Part shown: one piece after another, positions 1-7,182 of the stretch
Numbering within the stretch: position 1 is the stretch's first letter
How the letters are laid out: each line of letters begins with the position of its first letter
Assembly: GCA_947588865.1 (NCBI GenBank)
Contig: CANPYQ010000024.1
Coordinates: 1-15,497, forward strand
Direction of reading: 5' to 3'
Source: an uncultured Bacilli bacterium
GTDB lineage: Bacteria; Bacillota_I; Bacilli_A; RF39; UBA660
Length of the DNA stretch: 15,497 bases
Program-made: the position numbers and the translations under genes
Notes under the pieces: model-generated
Seen by the model: only the letters and a program-made list of their open reading frames with translations
The model's database searches: none
What the model was told of the DNA's origin: nothing

Positions 1-306
1 AAAGAATTAAAAGATTTAAATAGAATTGTTACAATGTATTTAGATTATGCTGAATTGCAAGCAGAAAATCATAATGCAATGACAATGAATGATTGGATAG
101 AAAAGCTTAATGCTTTCTTACAATTTAATGGAAGGGAAATATTACATAACTCTGGAAAAATTTCTCATAAGGTTGCTCAAGAACTTGCGTATAAGGAATA
201 TGATAAATTTAGGGAAAAACAAGACGTATTATTAATTTCAGATTTTGATAAATTTCTTGAAAATGATAAAATACTAAAAGAAATTGGAAGTGGTAAAAGT
301 GAATAA
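1..306 (+). CDS. RhuM-family protein, C-terminal part (5' end outside window)
   Basis: The reading frame is open from the first base and gives the last 101 residues before a TAA stop. The residues resemble the C-terminal half of the RhuM (virulence protein RhuM, PF13310) family as I know it: NRIVTMYLDYAE, MTMNDWIEKLNAFLQF, GREIL and KISHKVAQ. Full family members are usually around 300 residues or more, so about two thirds lies upstream. The family is named after a gene on Salmonella pathogenicity island 3. Its biochemical role is not established, and it is commonly scattered in accessory regions. No frameshift or stop interrupts the visible part. Its 3' end overlaps the start of rbgA, so the two may be cotranscribed. 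Family assignment is confident; function is unknown. Confidence 0.85.
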   Translation, partial: KELKDLNRIVTMYLDYAELQAENHNAMTMNDWIEKLNAFLQFNGREILHNSGKISHKVAQELAYKEYDKFREKQDVLLISDFDKFLENDKILKEIGSGKSE

Positions 307-1168
307 AGATAAAATAAACATTAACTGGTACCCAGGCCACATGGCCAAAACTAAAAGATTAATAAGTGAAAATTTAAATTTAATAGATATAGTGTATGAG
401 GTAATAGATGCTAGAATACCTTATTCATCTAAAATAAAAGATATAGATGAATTAATTAAAAATAAGAAGAGAATACTTATTATGACTAAGATGGATTTAT
501 GTGATATGGATGAAACAAATAAATGGATTAAATACTATGAATCTATAGGTTATAATGTAATTGGATTAAATTTAGAAAAAAACACTAATTTAAATAATTT
601 AATAAATCTAACTAATAAAATAATGGAAGAAGAAAATAAAAAACGATTAGAAAAAGGAATGAGTAAAAGAAAAATTAGAGTACTTATAGTTGGTATACCT
701 AATGTAGGTAAAAGTACCTTAATAAATAGATTAATAGGGCGTAAAGTTACTAATGTAGGAAACACCCCAGGTGTTACTAAGAATTTAAATTGGATTAGAG
801 TAAATGATAATATAGAATTACTTGATACTCCGGGCATATTGTGGCCTAAATTAGATAGTGAAATAGTTTCATTTAATTTAGCAAGCTTAACTGCCATTAA
901 AGAAGAAATTTTGCCTTTAGATAGAGTGGCCATTTATATATTAAATACTTTGTATAAATATTACCCAGATATACTTAAAACTAGATATGGGTTGGATAAC
1001 ATTGATAATGACATAGAAATAACACTTTCATCTATTGGGAAAAAAAGAGGATGTTTGATTCGAGGAGGAGAAGTAGATTTTGATAAAGTATATAGTGTAG
1101 TTATGAACGATATCAAAAATGGAATAATTAAAGGTATAACATTTGATAGGTATGAGGTTGATTTATGA
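299..1168 (+). CDS. rbgA: Ribosome biogenesis GTPase RbgA (YlqF)
   Basis: RbgA is a circularly permuted GTPase that drives a late step of 50S subunit assembly in the cytoplasm. Counting from the GTG at 299 (289 aa), the N-terminal WYPGHMAK signature is at 10-17. The GTPase motifs follow in permuted order: G4 as TKMD (63-66), G1 as GIPNVGKST (132-140), a G2-region Thr in NTPGVT (155-160), and G3 as DTPG (176-179). The C-terminal helical RNA-binding domain fills about 190-289. Possible starts are TTG 284, GTG 290 and GTG 299. I prefer 299 because GGAAG at 286-290 lies 8 nt upstream and because family members begin shortly before WYPGHM. The start lies inside the RhuM gene, overlapping it by 8 nt. 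The TGA stop overlaps the next ATG (ATGA). Asn to Thr in G4 is a mild deviation. Confidence 0.95.
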   Translation: MNKDKININWYPGHMAKTKRLISENLNLIDIVYEVIDARIPYSSKIKDIDELIKNKKRILIMTKMDLCDMDETNKWIKYYESIGYNVIGLNLEKNTNLNNLINLTNKIMEEENKKRLEKGMSKRKIRVLIVGIPNVGKSTLINRLIGRKVTNVGNTPGVTKNLNWIRVNDNIELLDTPGILWPKLDSEIVSFNLASLTAIKEEILPLDRVAIYILNTLYKYYPDILKTRYGLDNIDNDIEITLSSIGKKRGCLIRGGEVDFDKVYSVVMNDIKNGIIKGITFDRYEVDL

Positions 1169-1713
1169 AAATTTTTATAGGATGTTCATCGAGCAATGAA
1201 ATAAATAAAAAATATATATTAAATTCAAAAGATTATGTAAATGAATTGCTTATTGATAACGATTTAGTTTTTGGTGCATCAAATAGTGGATTAATGGGAA
1301 TGTCATATAAGACTGCTTTAAAAAATAAAAATCAAGTAACAGGAATATGCCCTAAAGCATACAAGAATGATTTAAATAATTTAAACTGTACTTATGAAAT
1401 ATTAACTAATTCCATTAGTGATAGAACAACTGAATTAATTAACAAAAGTGATGCAATTGTTTTTCTTCCAGGTGGAATTGGGACTATTTACGAATTATTT
1501 ACGGTTATAGAATGTAAAAGGAGTGGCGAATTTGATAAGCCAATTGTAATTTATAATTCGTGTGGCTATTTTGATAAATTGTTTGAATTTTTAGATTATT
1601 TATATAATGAAAAATTTACTGATGAAAAAGTTAAAGAATGTTATTATATATCAAATAGTGCTAAAGATACATTAAAATATATTAGAAAGTACAATGAGGT
1701 TAAAAAACTGTGA
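1165..1713 (+). CDS. LOG-family nucleotide-binding protein (possible nucleoside 5'-monophosphate phosphoribohydrolase)
   Basis: The 182-residue product is a Rossmann-type protein of the LOG/TIGR00730 family. The family signature PGGxGTxxE appears as PGGIGTIYE (102-110), preceded by a beta-strand (AIVFL). Upstream is a glycine-rich segment GASNSGLMG (37-45), the usual GGxxGLMG site in a divergent form. SDRTTEL (85-91) sits where canonical members have MHERK and keeps only the Arg. Characterised LOG proteins release the free base from AMP-type cytokinin nucleotides, but many bacterial members are of unknown physiological role, so the substrate here is open. The ATG overlaps the rbgA stop by 4 nt and the TGA overlaps the mrnC GTG by 4 nt, so translation is probably coupled. 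The family call is secure; enzymatic activity is inferred. Confidence 0.88.
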   Translation: MKIFIGCSSSNEINKKYILNSKDYVNELLIDNDLVFGASNSGLMGMSYKTALKNKNQVTGICPKAYKNDLNNLNCTYEILTNSISDRTTELINKSDAIVFLPGGIGTIYELFTVIECKRSGEFDKPIVIYNSCGYFDKLFEFLDYLYNEKFTDEKVKECYYISNSAKDTLKYIRKYNEVKKL

Positions 1714-2075
1714 ATAAGAATGCCTTAGTTTTAGCATATCTAGGAGATTCTATATATGAGACATATGTAAGAAAATATTTAATAGATAAGGGGATATCAA
1801 AAGTAAAAAATTTACAAAATGAGGCAGTAAAGTTAGTAAGTGCAACTGCACAAGCATCAATTTTAAAAAAAATGATACAGCTAAATGTTTTAACAGAAGA
1901 GGAAAAAAATATAGTTATAAATGCTAGGAATCATAAAAATAGTCATAAACCTAAAAATTGTGATGTTATTACTTATAAATATGCAACGGGACTAGAAGCA
2001 CTTATAGGCTATTTGTATTATAAAAATAAATTAAAAAGAATAGATGAGTTAATGTACTATGTAATTAACAACTAA
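1710..2075 (+). CDS. mrnC: Mini-ribonuclease III (23S rRNA maturation)
   Basis: Mini-III is a small dimeric RNase III-type nuclease lacking the double-stranded RNA-binding domain; in Bacillus it trims the ends of 23S rRNA precursors. The 121-residue length fits the family. The first catalytic block is LAYLGDSIYE (8-17, metal-binding Asp13). The second is YKYATGLEALIGYLY (89-103, catalytic Glu96). The basic stretch RNHKNSHKPKN (73-83) matches the conserved substrate-contacting loop. Translation starts at GTG 1710, which overlaps the TGA of the LOG gene. No separate promoter is visible, so it belongs to the rbgA operon, where RbgA and Mini-III share 50S/23S maturation as a theme. It is the last gene before the dnaD promoter. 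I see no GC-rich terminator after it. Confidence 0.95.
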   Translation: MNKNALVLAYLGDSIYETYVRKYLIDKGISKVKNLQNEAVKLVSATAQASILKKMIQLNVLTEEEKNIVINARNHKNSHKPKNCDVITYKYATGLEALIGYLYYKNKLKRIDELMYYVINN

Positions 2076-2093
2076 TAATGATATAAATTTTCC

Positions 2094-2122
2094 TTGATTT
2101 CAATTTATAATTAATATATAAT
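2094..2122 (+). promoter_or_regulatory. Sigma-A-type promoter for dnaD-nth
   Basis: A -35 box TTGATT (2094-2099) and a perfect -10 box TATAAT (2117-2122) are separated by 17 nt. Transcription would start near 2129, so the leader before the dnaD ATG (2139) would be only about 10 nt and the AGGTGG ribosome site at 2129-2134 would sit at the RNA 5' end. The surroundings are AT-rich, so chance matches are easy; the exact spacing and position support the call. Confidence 0.55.
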
Positions 2123-2138
2123 TTATTTAGGTGGTTTT

Positions 2139-2780
2139 ATGAATCAGATTATAGAATTATTAAAAAGTAATAACTATCAAATTCCAAAAGAATTATTGTT
2201 TAATTATAAAAAGTTAAATATAACAGATAGTGAGCTTATTATATTAATTTATTTAGTAAATCAGTCAAATAATATATATAATCCTAAACAAATAGGAACT
2301 GATATAAGAATAGATACTAATAATGTACTTGAATTGATTAATTCATTGTGTGAAAAAAATATTATAAAAATTGAAATACAAAAAAATAATAATATAAGAA
2401 GTGAGATTATTAATTTAGATTCATTATATGAAAAACTTGCATTTTCTCTTTCAACTAAAGAAGAAAAAAATTCGTCAAATTTGTATGATATTTTTGAAAC
2501 TGAATTTGGCAGAACTTTATCTCCTATGGAATTTGAGATTATTAATGGGTGGATTGAAAGTGGAACAAGTGAAGATTTAATAGTATTAGCTCTTAAAGAG
2601 GCAATTTATAATGGTGTTAGTAATTTAAGATATATAGATAAAATAATATATGAATGGTCAAAAAAAGGAATAAAAACAAAAAATGATGTAGAAAAAGATA
2701 GGAAGCAATTTAAAAATAAAATAAGCAAAAACAAAGAATTATTTGATTATGATTGGTTAAATGATGGAGAAAATAACTAA
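2139..2780 (+). CDS. dnaD: DnaD-family primosome/replication initiation protein
   Basis: DnaD helps load the replicative helicase at the origin and at stalled forks in Bacillota. The 213-residue protein has a winged-helix N-terminal oligomerisation domain (about 10-90, with TDSELIILIYLV at 29-40 as an early helix). A charged linker rich in Lys and Asn follows. The C-terminal DnaB2/DnaD domain (about 115-178) contains LYDIFETEFGRTLSPMEFE and ends with the family YxxxIxxxW motif, Y165-I169-W173. The tail ends FDYDWL, a common feature of DnaD C-termini. AGGTGG at 2129-2134 precedes the ATG by 4 nt. It overlaps nth by 20 nt. The dnaD-nth pair near ponA-recU is a known Bacillus neighbourhood. Confidence 0.93.
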   Translation: MNQIIELLKSNNYQIPKELLFNYKKLNITDSELIILIYLVNQSNNIYNPKQIGTDIRIDTNNVLELINSLCEKNIIKIEIQKNNNIRSEIINLDSLYEKLAFSLSTKEEKNSSNLYDIFETEFGRTLSPMEFEIINGWIESGTSEDLIVLALKEAIYNGVSNLRYIDKIIYEWSKKGIKTKNDVEKDRKQFKNKISKNKELFDYDWLNDGENN

Positions 2781-3384
2781 TTATCTTGATGAATTGTTTC
2801 CTAATCCAAAATGTGAACTAAATTACTCAAAGGATTACGAATTGTTGCTTGCTGTAATGATGAGCGCTCAAACCACAGATAAAAGGGTTAATATGGTAAC
2901 AGATATTTTGTTTAAAAAATATGATACATTAGAAAAACTCAGTAATGCTGATATAAACGATATAATAAATATCATTAGGCCAATAGGGACTTTTAACAAA
3001 AAAGCTATAAATATAATAAAAATATCTAAATCATTATTAAAAGATAAAAATGGTGTAGTACCTAATGATAGAAATTATCTAGAAAGTTTAGATGGAGTAG
3101 GGAGAAAGACTACAAATGTGGTTCTATCTAATCTATATAATGTACCTTGCATAGCAGTTGATACACATGTTTCTAGGGTCAGTAAAAGGCTCGGAATTGC
3201 GCAAGAAAATGATGATGTGTTAGCGATAGAAAAAAAATTAAATAAAAAATTTCCAAAAGAAAAATTATCTAGGTTACATCATCAACTAGTATTATTTGGT
3301 AGATATTATTGCAAATCAAAAAATCCAAATTGCGAAAATTGTAAATTAAATAATTTATGTAAATATAAAAAAGGTAAAGATTGA
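2761..3384 (+). CDS. nth: Endonuclease III (DNA glycosylase/AP lyase)
   Basis: This base-excision-repair enzyme removes oxidised pyrimidines and cuts the abasic site. The 207-residue length is typical. MMSAQTTDKRVN (33-44) matches the N-terminal LSAQTTD signature. The helix-hairpin-helix is LDGVGRKTTNVVL (110-122) with catalytic Lys116. Catalytic Asp134 lies in VDTHVSRV (133-140). A [4Fe-4S] site follows with the exact spacing C184-x6-C191-x2-C194-x5-C200. Two adjacent ATGs are possible (2761 and 2764). Neither has a strong ribosome site, and the start lies inside the end of dnaD, so translational coupling is likely. The TGA stop falls in the loop of the shared terminator. Confidence 0.96.
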   Translation: MMEKITNYLDELFPNPKCELNYSKDYELLLAVMMSAQTTDKRVNMVTDILFKKYDTLEKLSNADINDIINIIRPIGTFNKKAINIIKISKSLLKDKNGVVPNDRNYLESLDGVGRKTTNVVLSNLYNVPCIAVDTHVSRVSKRLGIAQENDDVLAIEKKLNKKFPKEKLSRLHHQLVLFGRYYCKSKNPNCENCKLNNLCKYKKGKD

Positions 3385-3399
3385 TTTTCTTTACCTTTT
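3369..3399. terminator. Bidirectional intrinsic terminator between nth and the PBP gene
   Basis: The arms 3369-3380 and 3388-3399 are perfectly complementary (12 bp; core GGTAAAGA/TCTTTACC) around a 7-nt loop. On the + strand the T-run closes the hairpin. On the - strand the six A residues at 3367-3372 become a T-run after the hairpin. It lies exactly between two convergent genes, and both stop codons fall within the structure. Confidence 0.78.
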
Positions 3400-6325
3400 A
3401 TCTGTTATTTTGACTTGAATTGTCAGTGTCTTGATTATTATTGTTATTGTCATCAGATTCGCTATTGTCATCATTCTCATCTTTTTTGTCATCGTTTTCA
3501 TTGTTATCGTTATCAGTATCAGGAGTAGTATTGTTCTTAACAGTAATATTAATTTTTATTGTTTTTCCGTCACTCATATTATTTTTAAATATTGAATAAG
3601 CTGTTTTTATGACGAAAGTATAAGTTCCAGATTTGTTTACAGTTGTTTCATATGCGTTTGAAGTTACAAAATCTAGTAATGTTAAAGAACCATCTGAATT
3701 TTGTTTATATATATTATATCCTAATGTACCAATATTTGAATTATTATATGCTAACCTACTTGCAACATATGAATTTAGATATGACGAATTTACAAAAACT
3801 TTTGAAAAATATTTTTTTAAATAATTTTCTGTATTTATTTCAGGATTGTTGACAGCATTCCAAGTAATTTTAATTTTGTTATTAGTAGTTGTTGATTTTA
3901 AATTGGAAACATCACTTAATTTAGCAAATCTAGTTGAAACTGTTGTTGGCTCTGTACCTTTTATAAACAATTCTGTTTGAATAAGATTAGATGGTGTAAA
4001 TTCACTTGGTAATGTAGGTTCTGGGCACTCAGATTCTAAACTAACAGATACAACTCCAGAAGGTTTAGTAAAATTATCTTTGTTTGTAAATACCTTTTGA
4101 CCTACAGCTTGAAATAATCTCTCATGCTGACCACTGCTTAATACATTATAATATCCATCTTTCAATTCTTTTAATGAATTGTATCCATACCACACGCCTA
4201 TTGCATATTCAGTATTAAATCCTATAGTCCATAAGTCGTTAACGGCTCCTGACCAAAGAAGATTATATTGCTTTAGAGTTTCTTCATCATAGTTTGTAGT
4301 ACCTGTTTTTGCAGCATATTTTATTCCATTAATGTTGTAATATCTTCCCATAGCTTGTGGGGCAGTAGTAGTTAACATATCACTAATCATATATGCAGTT
4401 TCTTCACTCATAGCTTCAGTTTGGTTTATATCATTAATAAACTCTTCTTTTGTTTCTTGATAAATAAGCTTGGTGAATGTATATGGTTCTGTATAAATAC
4501 CACCATTTGCGAAAGCTGAATATGCAGCAGCCATAGATAGTGGTGATTCACCATTATACCCACCAATTGCATGTGCTTCGTGTAATGAATTGGATTTTGT
4601 TGCCGCAATATTTTCTATTACTTTCCCATCTTCATATTTTATACAATTCTTTTTTTCTCTTTCATATCCATCAGGGCAAGAATATATTTCTGGAGTTAAT
4701 CCTAATTTTTCAACAAATTCAATAACTTTTGCTTTATCATTTGTTTTGAAAGCTTTAAGAGCTGGTATATTTCTAGAACCGTTTAAAGCAGTTCTCATTG
4801 TTTCAAATCCTTCATAAGCTCCATTCCAGTTATTTATTGGTGTGCCGTCTGAATAAGTTATAGGTTCATCTACTAAAATTTGATAAGTACTCCAATTATT
4901 ATATTGTATTGCAGGACCATAATCATATAATGGCTTAGCGGTAGATCCTATTTGATTTTCAATGTCAGTAGCATAATTAAATGTGTCAATTGCATTTACA
5001 TTCCTATTTCCACCTAGTGCTGCAACACTTCCATCTTTAACATTTATTACAGCAATACCAGCTTGAACTTTATCATTTTCCCAATTATATGAAGTTCCAT
5101 TCATAATATTATTAATGTAATCTTGCAAGTCGGTATTTAATGTAGTATATATAATCATAGGTGTAGTATAAGGATTTTTTCCAGTCTTTTTTTGAACTTC
5201 TTCTGCAACTGTGTCTATAAATGATTGATATGGTGAAACACCCATTCCAGCATTATTGTTTTCTTTTGGGATAACTATTTTATCAACAGTCATTTTTTTA
5301 GCAACTTCATATTCTTCTTCTGTTATATAGTTGTGTCTTAACATTAATTTTAAAACATTTTGTCTTCTTTTTTCAGTCGCTTCAGGATTATCATAAGGAT
5401 CATATCTCCCTGGTGCTTGGAATAAGCCTGCTATCATAGCAGCTTCTGCTAGGTTCAATTCCTTTGTGCTTTTACCAAAATAATTTAAAGATACTTGCTC
5501 AACACCATATGCATTTTTACCTAAATATTGAGAATTTACATAAAATTCCATTATTTGTTCTTTAGTATAATTTTTTTCTATTTCAAACATAGAAACGTAA
5601 ACATCAGTAAATTTTCTAATTATACCTTCAATACCTTCATCTTCAGTAGACGTAAATGCTCTTTTAGAAACTTGCATAGTAAGAGTAGAGGCACCTCCAG
5701 CTTCACTTTTGCCTAATAATTGGTAAAAGGAAGCTTTTAAAAATCTAGCCCAATCTACACCATTATGTTCAAAAAATCTTGAATCTTCAGTTGCTACAAT
5801 TGCATCTATTAATACTTCAGGTATTTCATCATATGTAATAGTTATACGCTTTTCAGTACCTAATTTTCCAATTTCGGTACCATCACTACTTAAAACTATT
5901 GTAGGATCAGATACATATAATAACTTTTCATCAAATTTTGGAGCATTTATAACTATATAAACACAAAAAGCAATTATTCCTATTATTCCAATGATGAAAA
6001 ATATTAGAAAAATCAACAAAACAATTTTCCATTTTTTCTTTCTTTTTTTCTTTTGCTTTATATTGGATTTTTTTTCAATTCTTTCATTACTCGAATTTTC
6101 TTTTTTTAAATTTTTCTTTTTTTTACTCATTTTAGTATATATATAATTTATTCCAAAATATAAAATATTAATTGCAATTAGAAGGAGAAATCCTTTAATA
6201 ATTCCAATTGTAAAAGTAGATACTATAAATATAATAATACTTAATATAGGTACCAATATACTAACTGGTTCTTTGTTCCATAATTTTTTAACCTTTTTGA
6301 TGATATTATTTTTCACTTTTTTCAT
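3398..6325 (-). CDS. ponA: Class A penicillin-binding protein (PBP1-type, bifunctional peptidoglycan synthase)
   Basis: It polymerises lipid II and crosslinks peptidoglycan outside the membrane. The start is the ATG at 6325 (975 aa): GGAGGT lies 5 nt upstream, whereas the TTG at 6346 would put that site inside the gene. Hydrophobic segments at about 21-41 and 44-62 form a hairpin. A Lys-rich loop follows (about 64-100), then the usual anchor (about 101-127). The GT51 domain has ATEDSRFFEH (178-187, catalytic Glu180) and GGASTLTMQ (210-218). The transpeptidase has S461-TAK, SRN (517-519) and KTGT (673-676). A fibronectin-III-like region (about 803-930) and a 45-residue Asp/Asn-rich tail end the protein. 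Cys550 and Cys560 flank a short insert. All catalytic motifs are intact. The gene overlaps recU by 20 nt. Confidence 0.95.
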   Translation of the reverse strand: MKKVKNNIIKKVKKLWNKEPVSILVPILSIIIFIVSTFTIGIIKGFLLLIAINILYFGINYIYTKMSKKKKNLKKENSSNERIEKKSNIKQKKKRKKKWKIVLLIFLIFFIIGIIGIIAFCVYIVINAPKFDEKLLYVSDPTIVLSSDGTEIGKLGTEKRITITYDEIPEVLIDAIVATEDSRFFEHNGVDWARFLKASFYQLLGKSEAGGASTLTMQVSKRAFTSTEDEGIEGIIRKFTDVYVSMFEIEKNYTKEQIMEFYVNSQYLGKNAYGVEQVSLNYFGKSTKELNLAEAAMIAGLFQAPGRYDPYDNPEATEKRRQNVLKLMLRHNYITEEEYEVAKKMTVDKIVIPKENNNAGMGVSPYQSFIDTVAEEVQKKTGKNPYTTPMIIYTTLNTDLQDYINNIMNGTSYNWENDKVQAGIAVINVKDGSVAALGGNRNVNAIDTFNYATDIENQIGSTAKPLYDYGPAIQYNNWSTYQILVDEPITYSDGTPINNWNGAYEGFETMRTALNGSRNIPALKAFKTNDKAKVIEFVEKLGLTPEIYSCPDGYEREKKNCIKYEDGKVIENIAATKSNSLHEAHAIGGYNGESPLSMAAAYSAFANGGIYTEPYTFTKLIYQETKEEFINDINQTEAMSEETAYMISDMLTTTAPQAMGRYYNINGIKYAAKTGTTNYDEETLKQYNLLWSGAVNDLWTIGFNTEYAIGVWYGYNSLKELKDGYYNVLSSGQHERLFQAVGQKVFTNKDNFTKPSGVVSVSLESECPEPTLPSEFTPSNLIQTELFIKGTEPTTVSTRFAKLSDVSNLKSTTTNNKIKITWNAVNNPEINTENYLKKYFSKVFVNSSYLNSYVASRLAYNNSNIGTLGYNIYKQNSDGSLTLLDFVTSNAYETTVNKSGTYTFVIKTAYSIFKNNMSDGKTIKINITVKNNTTPDTDNDNNENDDKKDENDDNSESDDNNNNNQDTDNSSQNNR

Positions 6326-6887
6326 AATTGACCTCCAATTTATCAATAATTTTTAAATAATCTAATCTAGGGTTTATTCCATCTTTAATTATATATCCCT
6401 TTTCTTCAAAATATGACCTAGGAATAGATGCTCTTTTGTTATTTTCTATGAATAAAAGTAAGTCTTTAACAAATAACAAGTAAGTCTTATTTACTTTATT
6501 AAATCTTACAATTATAAATCCAATTCCACCTAATTTGTATATTTTTTTTAAATGCTCTATTTGGTGCTTGTGAATATTATTTAATGGAAAACTAGTAGTA
6601 TTATTAGTTTCTTTAGCTTCAAAATCAATATAATTTCCTTTATATATTCCATTATAATCAGTAGTTGATGGTATTTTAAAATGAGCTTCTTTAATTACAG
6701 CGTCTGTCCTTGATTTATAGTCCACCTTATTTATTGTTATAGGTGTAGGCTTTTTATATATAACAGCAAGTTCTTGATTCAAATAATAAGCATTAGTGTC
6801 ATTTAAATCTTGTTCTAAATTCATACCTCTATTACTATATGATTTAAATTTTTTAAACTCTTTATTTATCCCACTTGGATACTTCAT
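6306..6887 (-). CDS. recU: Holliday junction resolvase RecU
   Basis: RecU cuts four-way DNA junctions during recombination and repair in Bacillota. The 193-residue protein begins with KYPSGINKEF and NRGMNLEQDLNDTN (19-32), the family N-terminal signature. The nuclease core has TDYNG (76-80, metal Asp77) and DFEAKET (88-94, Glu90 and Lys92), matching the D...ExK active site. The segment SRTDAVIKEAHFKIPS (59-74) corresponds to the region of the stalk that enters the junction. AAAGGTGA lies 4 nt before the ATG. A possible -10 (TATAAT on the - strand, 6901-6906) lies very close upstream, without a convincing -35. The recU-ponA order is conserved in Bacillus. Confidence 0.94.
   Translation of the reverse strand: MKYPSGINKEFKKFKSYSNRGMNLEQDLNDTNAYYLNQELAVIYKKPTPITINKVDYKSRTDAVIKEAHFKIPSTTDYNGIYKGNYIDFEAKETNNTTSFPLNNIHKHQIEHLKKIYKLGGIGFIIVRFNKVNKTYLLFVKDLLLFIENNKRASIPRSYFEEKGYIIKDGINPRLDYLKIIDKLEVNYEKSEK
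6331..6336 (-). promoter_or_regulatory. Ribosome binding site that fixes the PBP start
   Basis: On the - strand GGAGGT is followed by 5 nt and ATG (6323-6325). It lies inside the last codons of recU, so the pair is probably translated from one message with PBP initiation at its own strong site. Confidence 0.8.
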
Positions 6888-7086
6888 TAAATCACCTTTA
6901 TTATTATACTATAAAAATTATTTTTTTTCTACTATTCTAATATATTAAAAATATAAATTTTACAGAAAATAAGTCGTTTAATATTAAATATCCAAAATTT
7001 TATTAAAGTTCTAATTTTATCTAGTTTTGTCGAACTACGATATTTTATTAAAAAGATATGTTAATATAGTATCAAGAGGTGATAAT

Positions 7087-7182
7087 GTGAATAAAAATTC
7101 TCATATTCAGAATGTATTCAATAGTATGATTGACGATGTAAGTTATATAAAATTATCTACTTACTCTATAAAAGGTAAGTAG
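7087..7182 (+). CDS. Possible small protein (31 aa) with its own terminator
   Basis: A GTG at 7087 opens a 31-codon frame ending in TAG. AGAGGTGAT (7075-7083) provides a good ribosome site, with GAGGT 6 nt before the GTG. The first codons, GTG AAT AAA AAT, mirror the starts of rbgA (GTG AAT AAA GAT) and mrnC (GTG AAT AAG AAT) in this window. The product begins MNKNSHIQNVFNSMIDD and ends YSIKGK. It has no membrane segment, and I recognise no family. The stop codon is the last three bases of the downstream terminator stem, so this looks like a compact separate unit. It could be a real small protein, a leader peptide, or the translatable part of a small RNA. The ATG two bases upstream is followed at once by TGA. 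Coding status rests on the ribosome site and layout only. Confidence 0.4.
   Translation: MNKNSHIQNVFNSMIDDVSYIKLSTYSIKGK

Noticed and set aside
550..933. 127-codon open frame on the - strand inside rbgA
   Set aside because: It is the antisense shadow of a gene with clear GTPase motifs, and its product has no recognisable features beyond the hydrophobicity expected from complementing Lys/Glu-rich codons.
2082..2109. Inverted repeat TATAAATT/AATTTATA around the -35 box of the dnaD promoter, as an operator
   Set aside because: The arms are only A and T with a 12-nt gap; such matches are common by chance at this base composition.
4540..4817. Overlapping + strand open frames inside the PBP gene
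   Set aside because: They lie opposite the transpeptidase coding sequence, lack ribosome sites and overlap each other. They are antisense artefacts.
6998..7052. Direct repeat TTTTATTAAA (6998-7007 and 7043-7052) in the recU-gpsB region
   Set aside because: A 10-nt A/T-only repeat is expected by chance in this sequence, and no further copies or spacing pattern appear.
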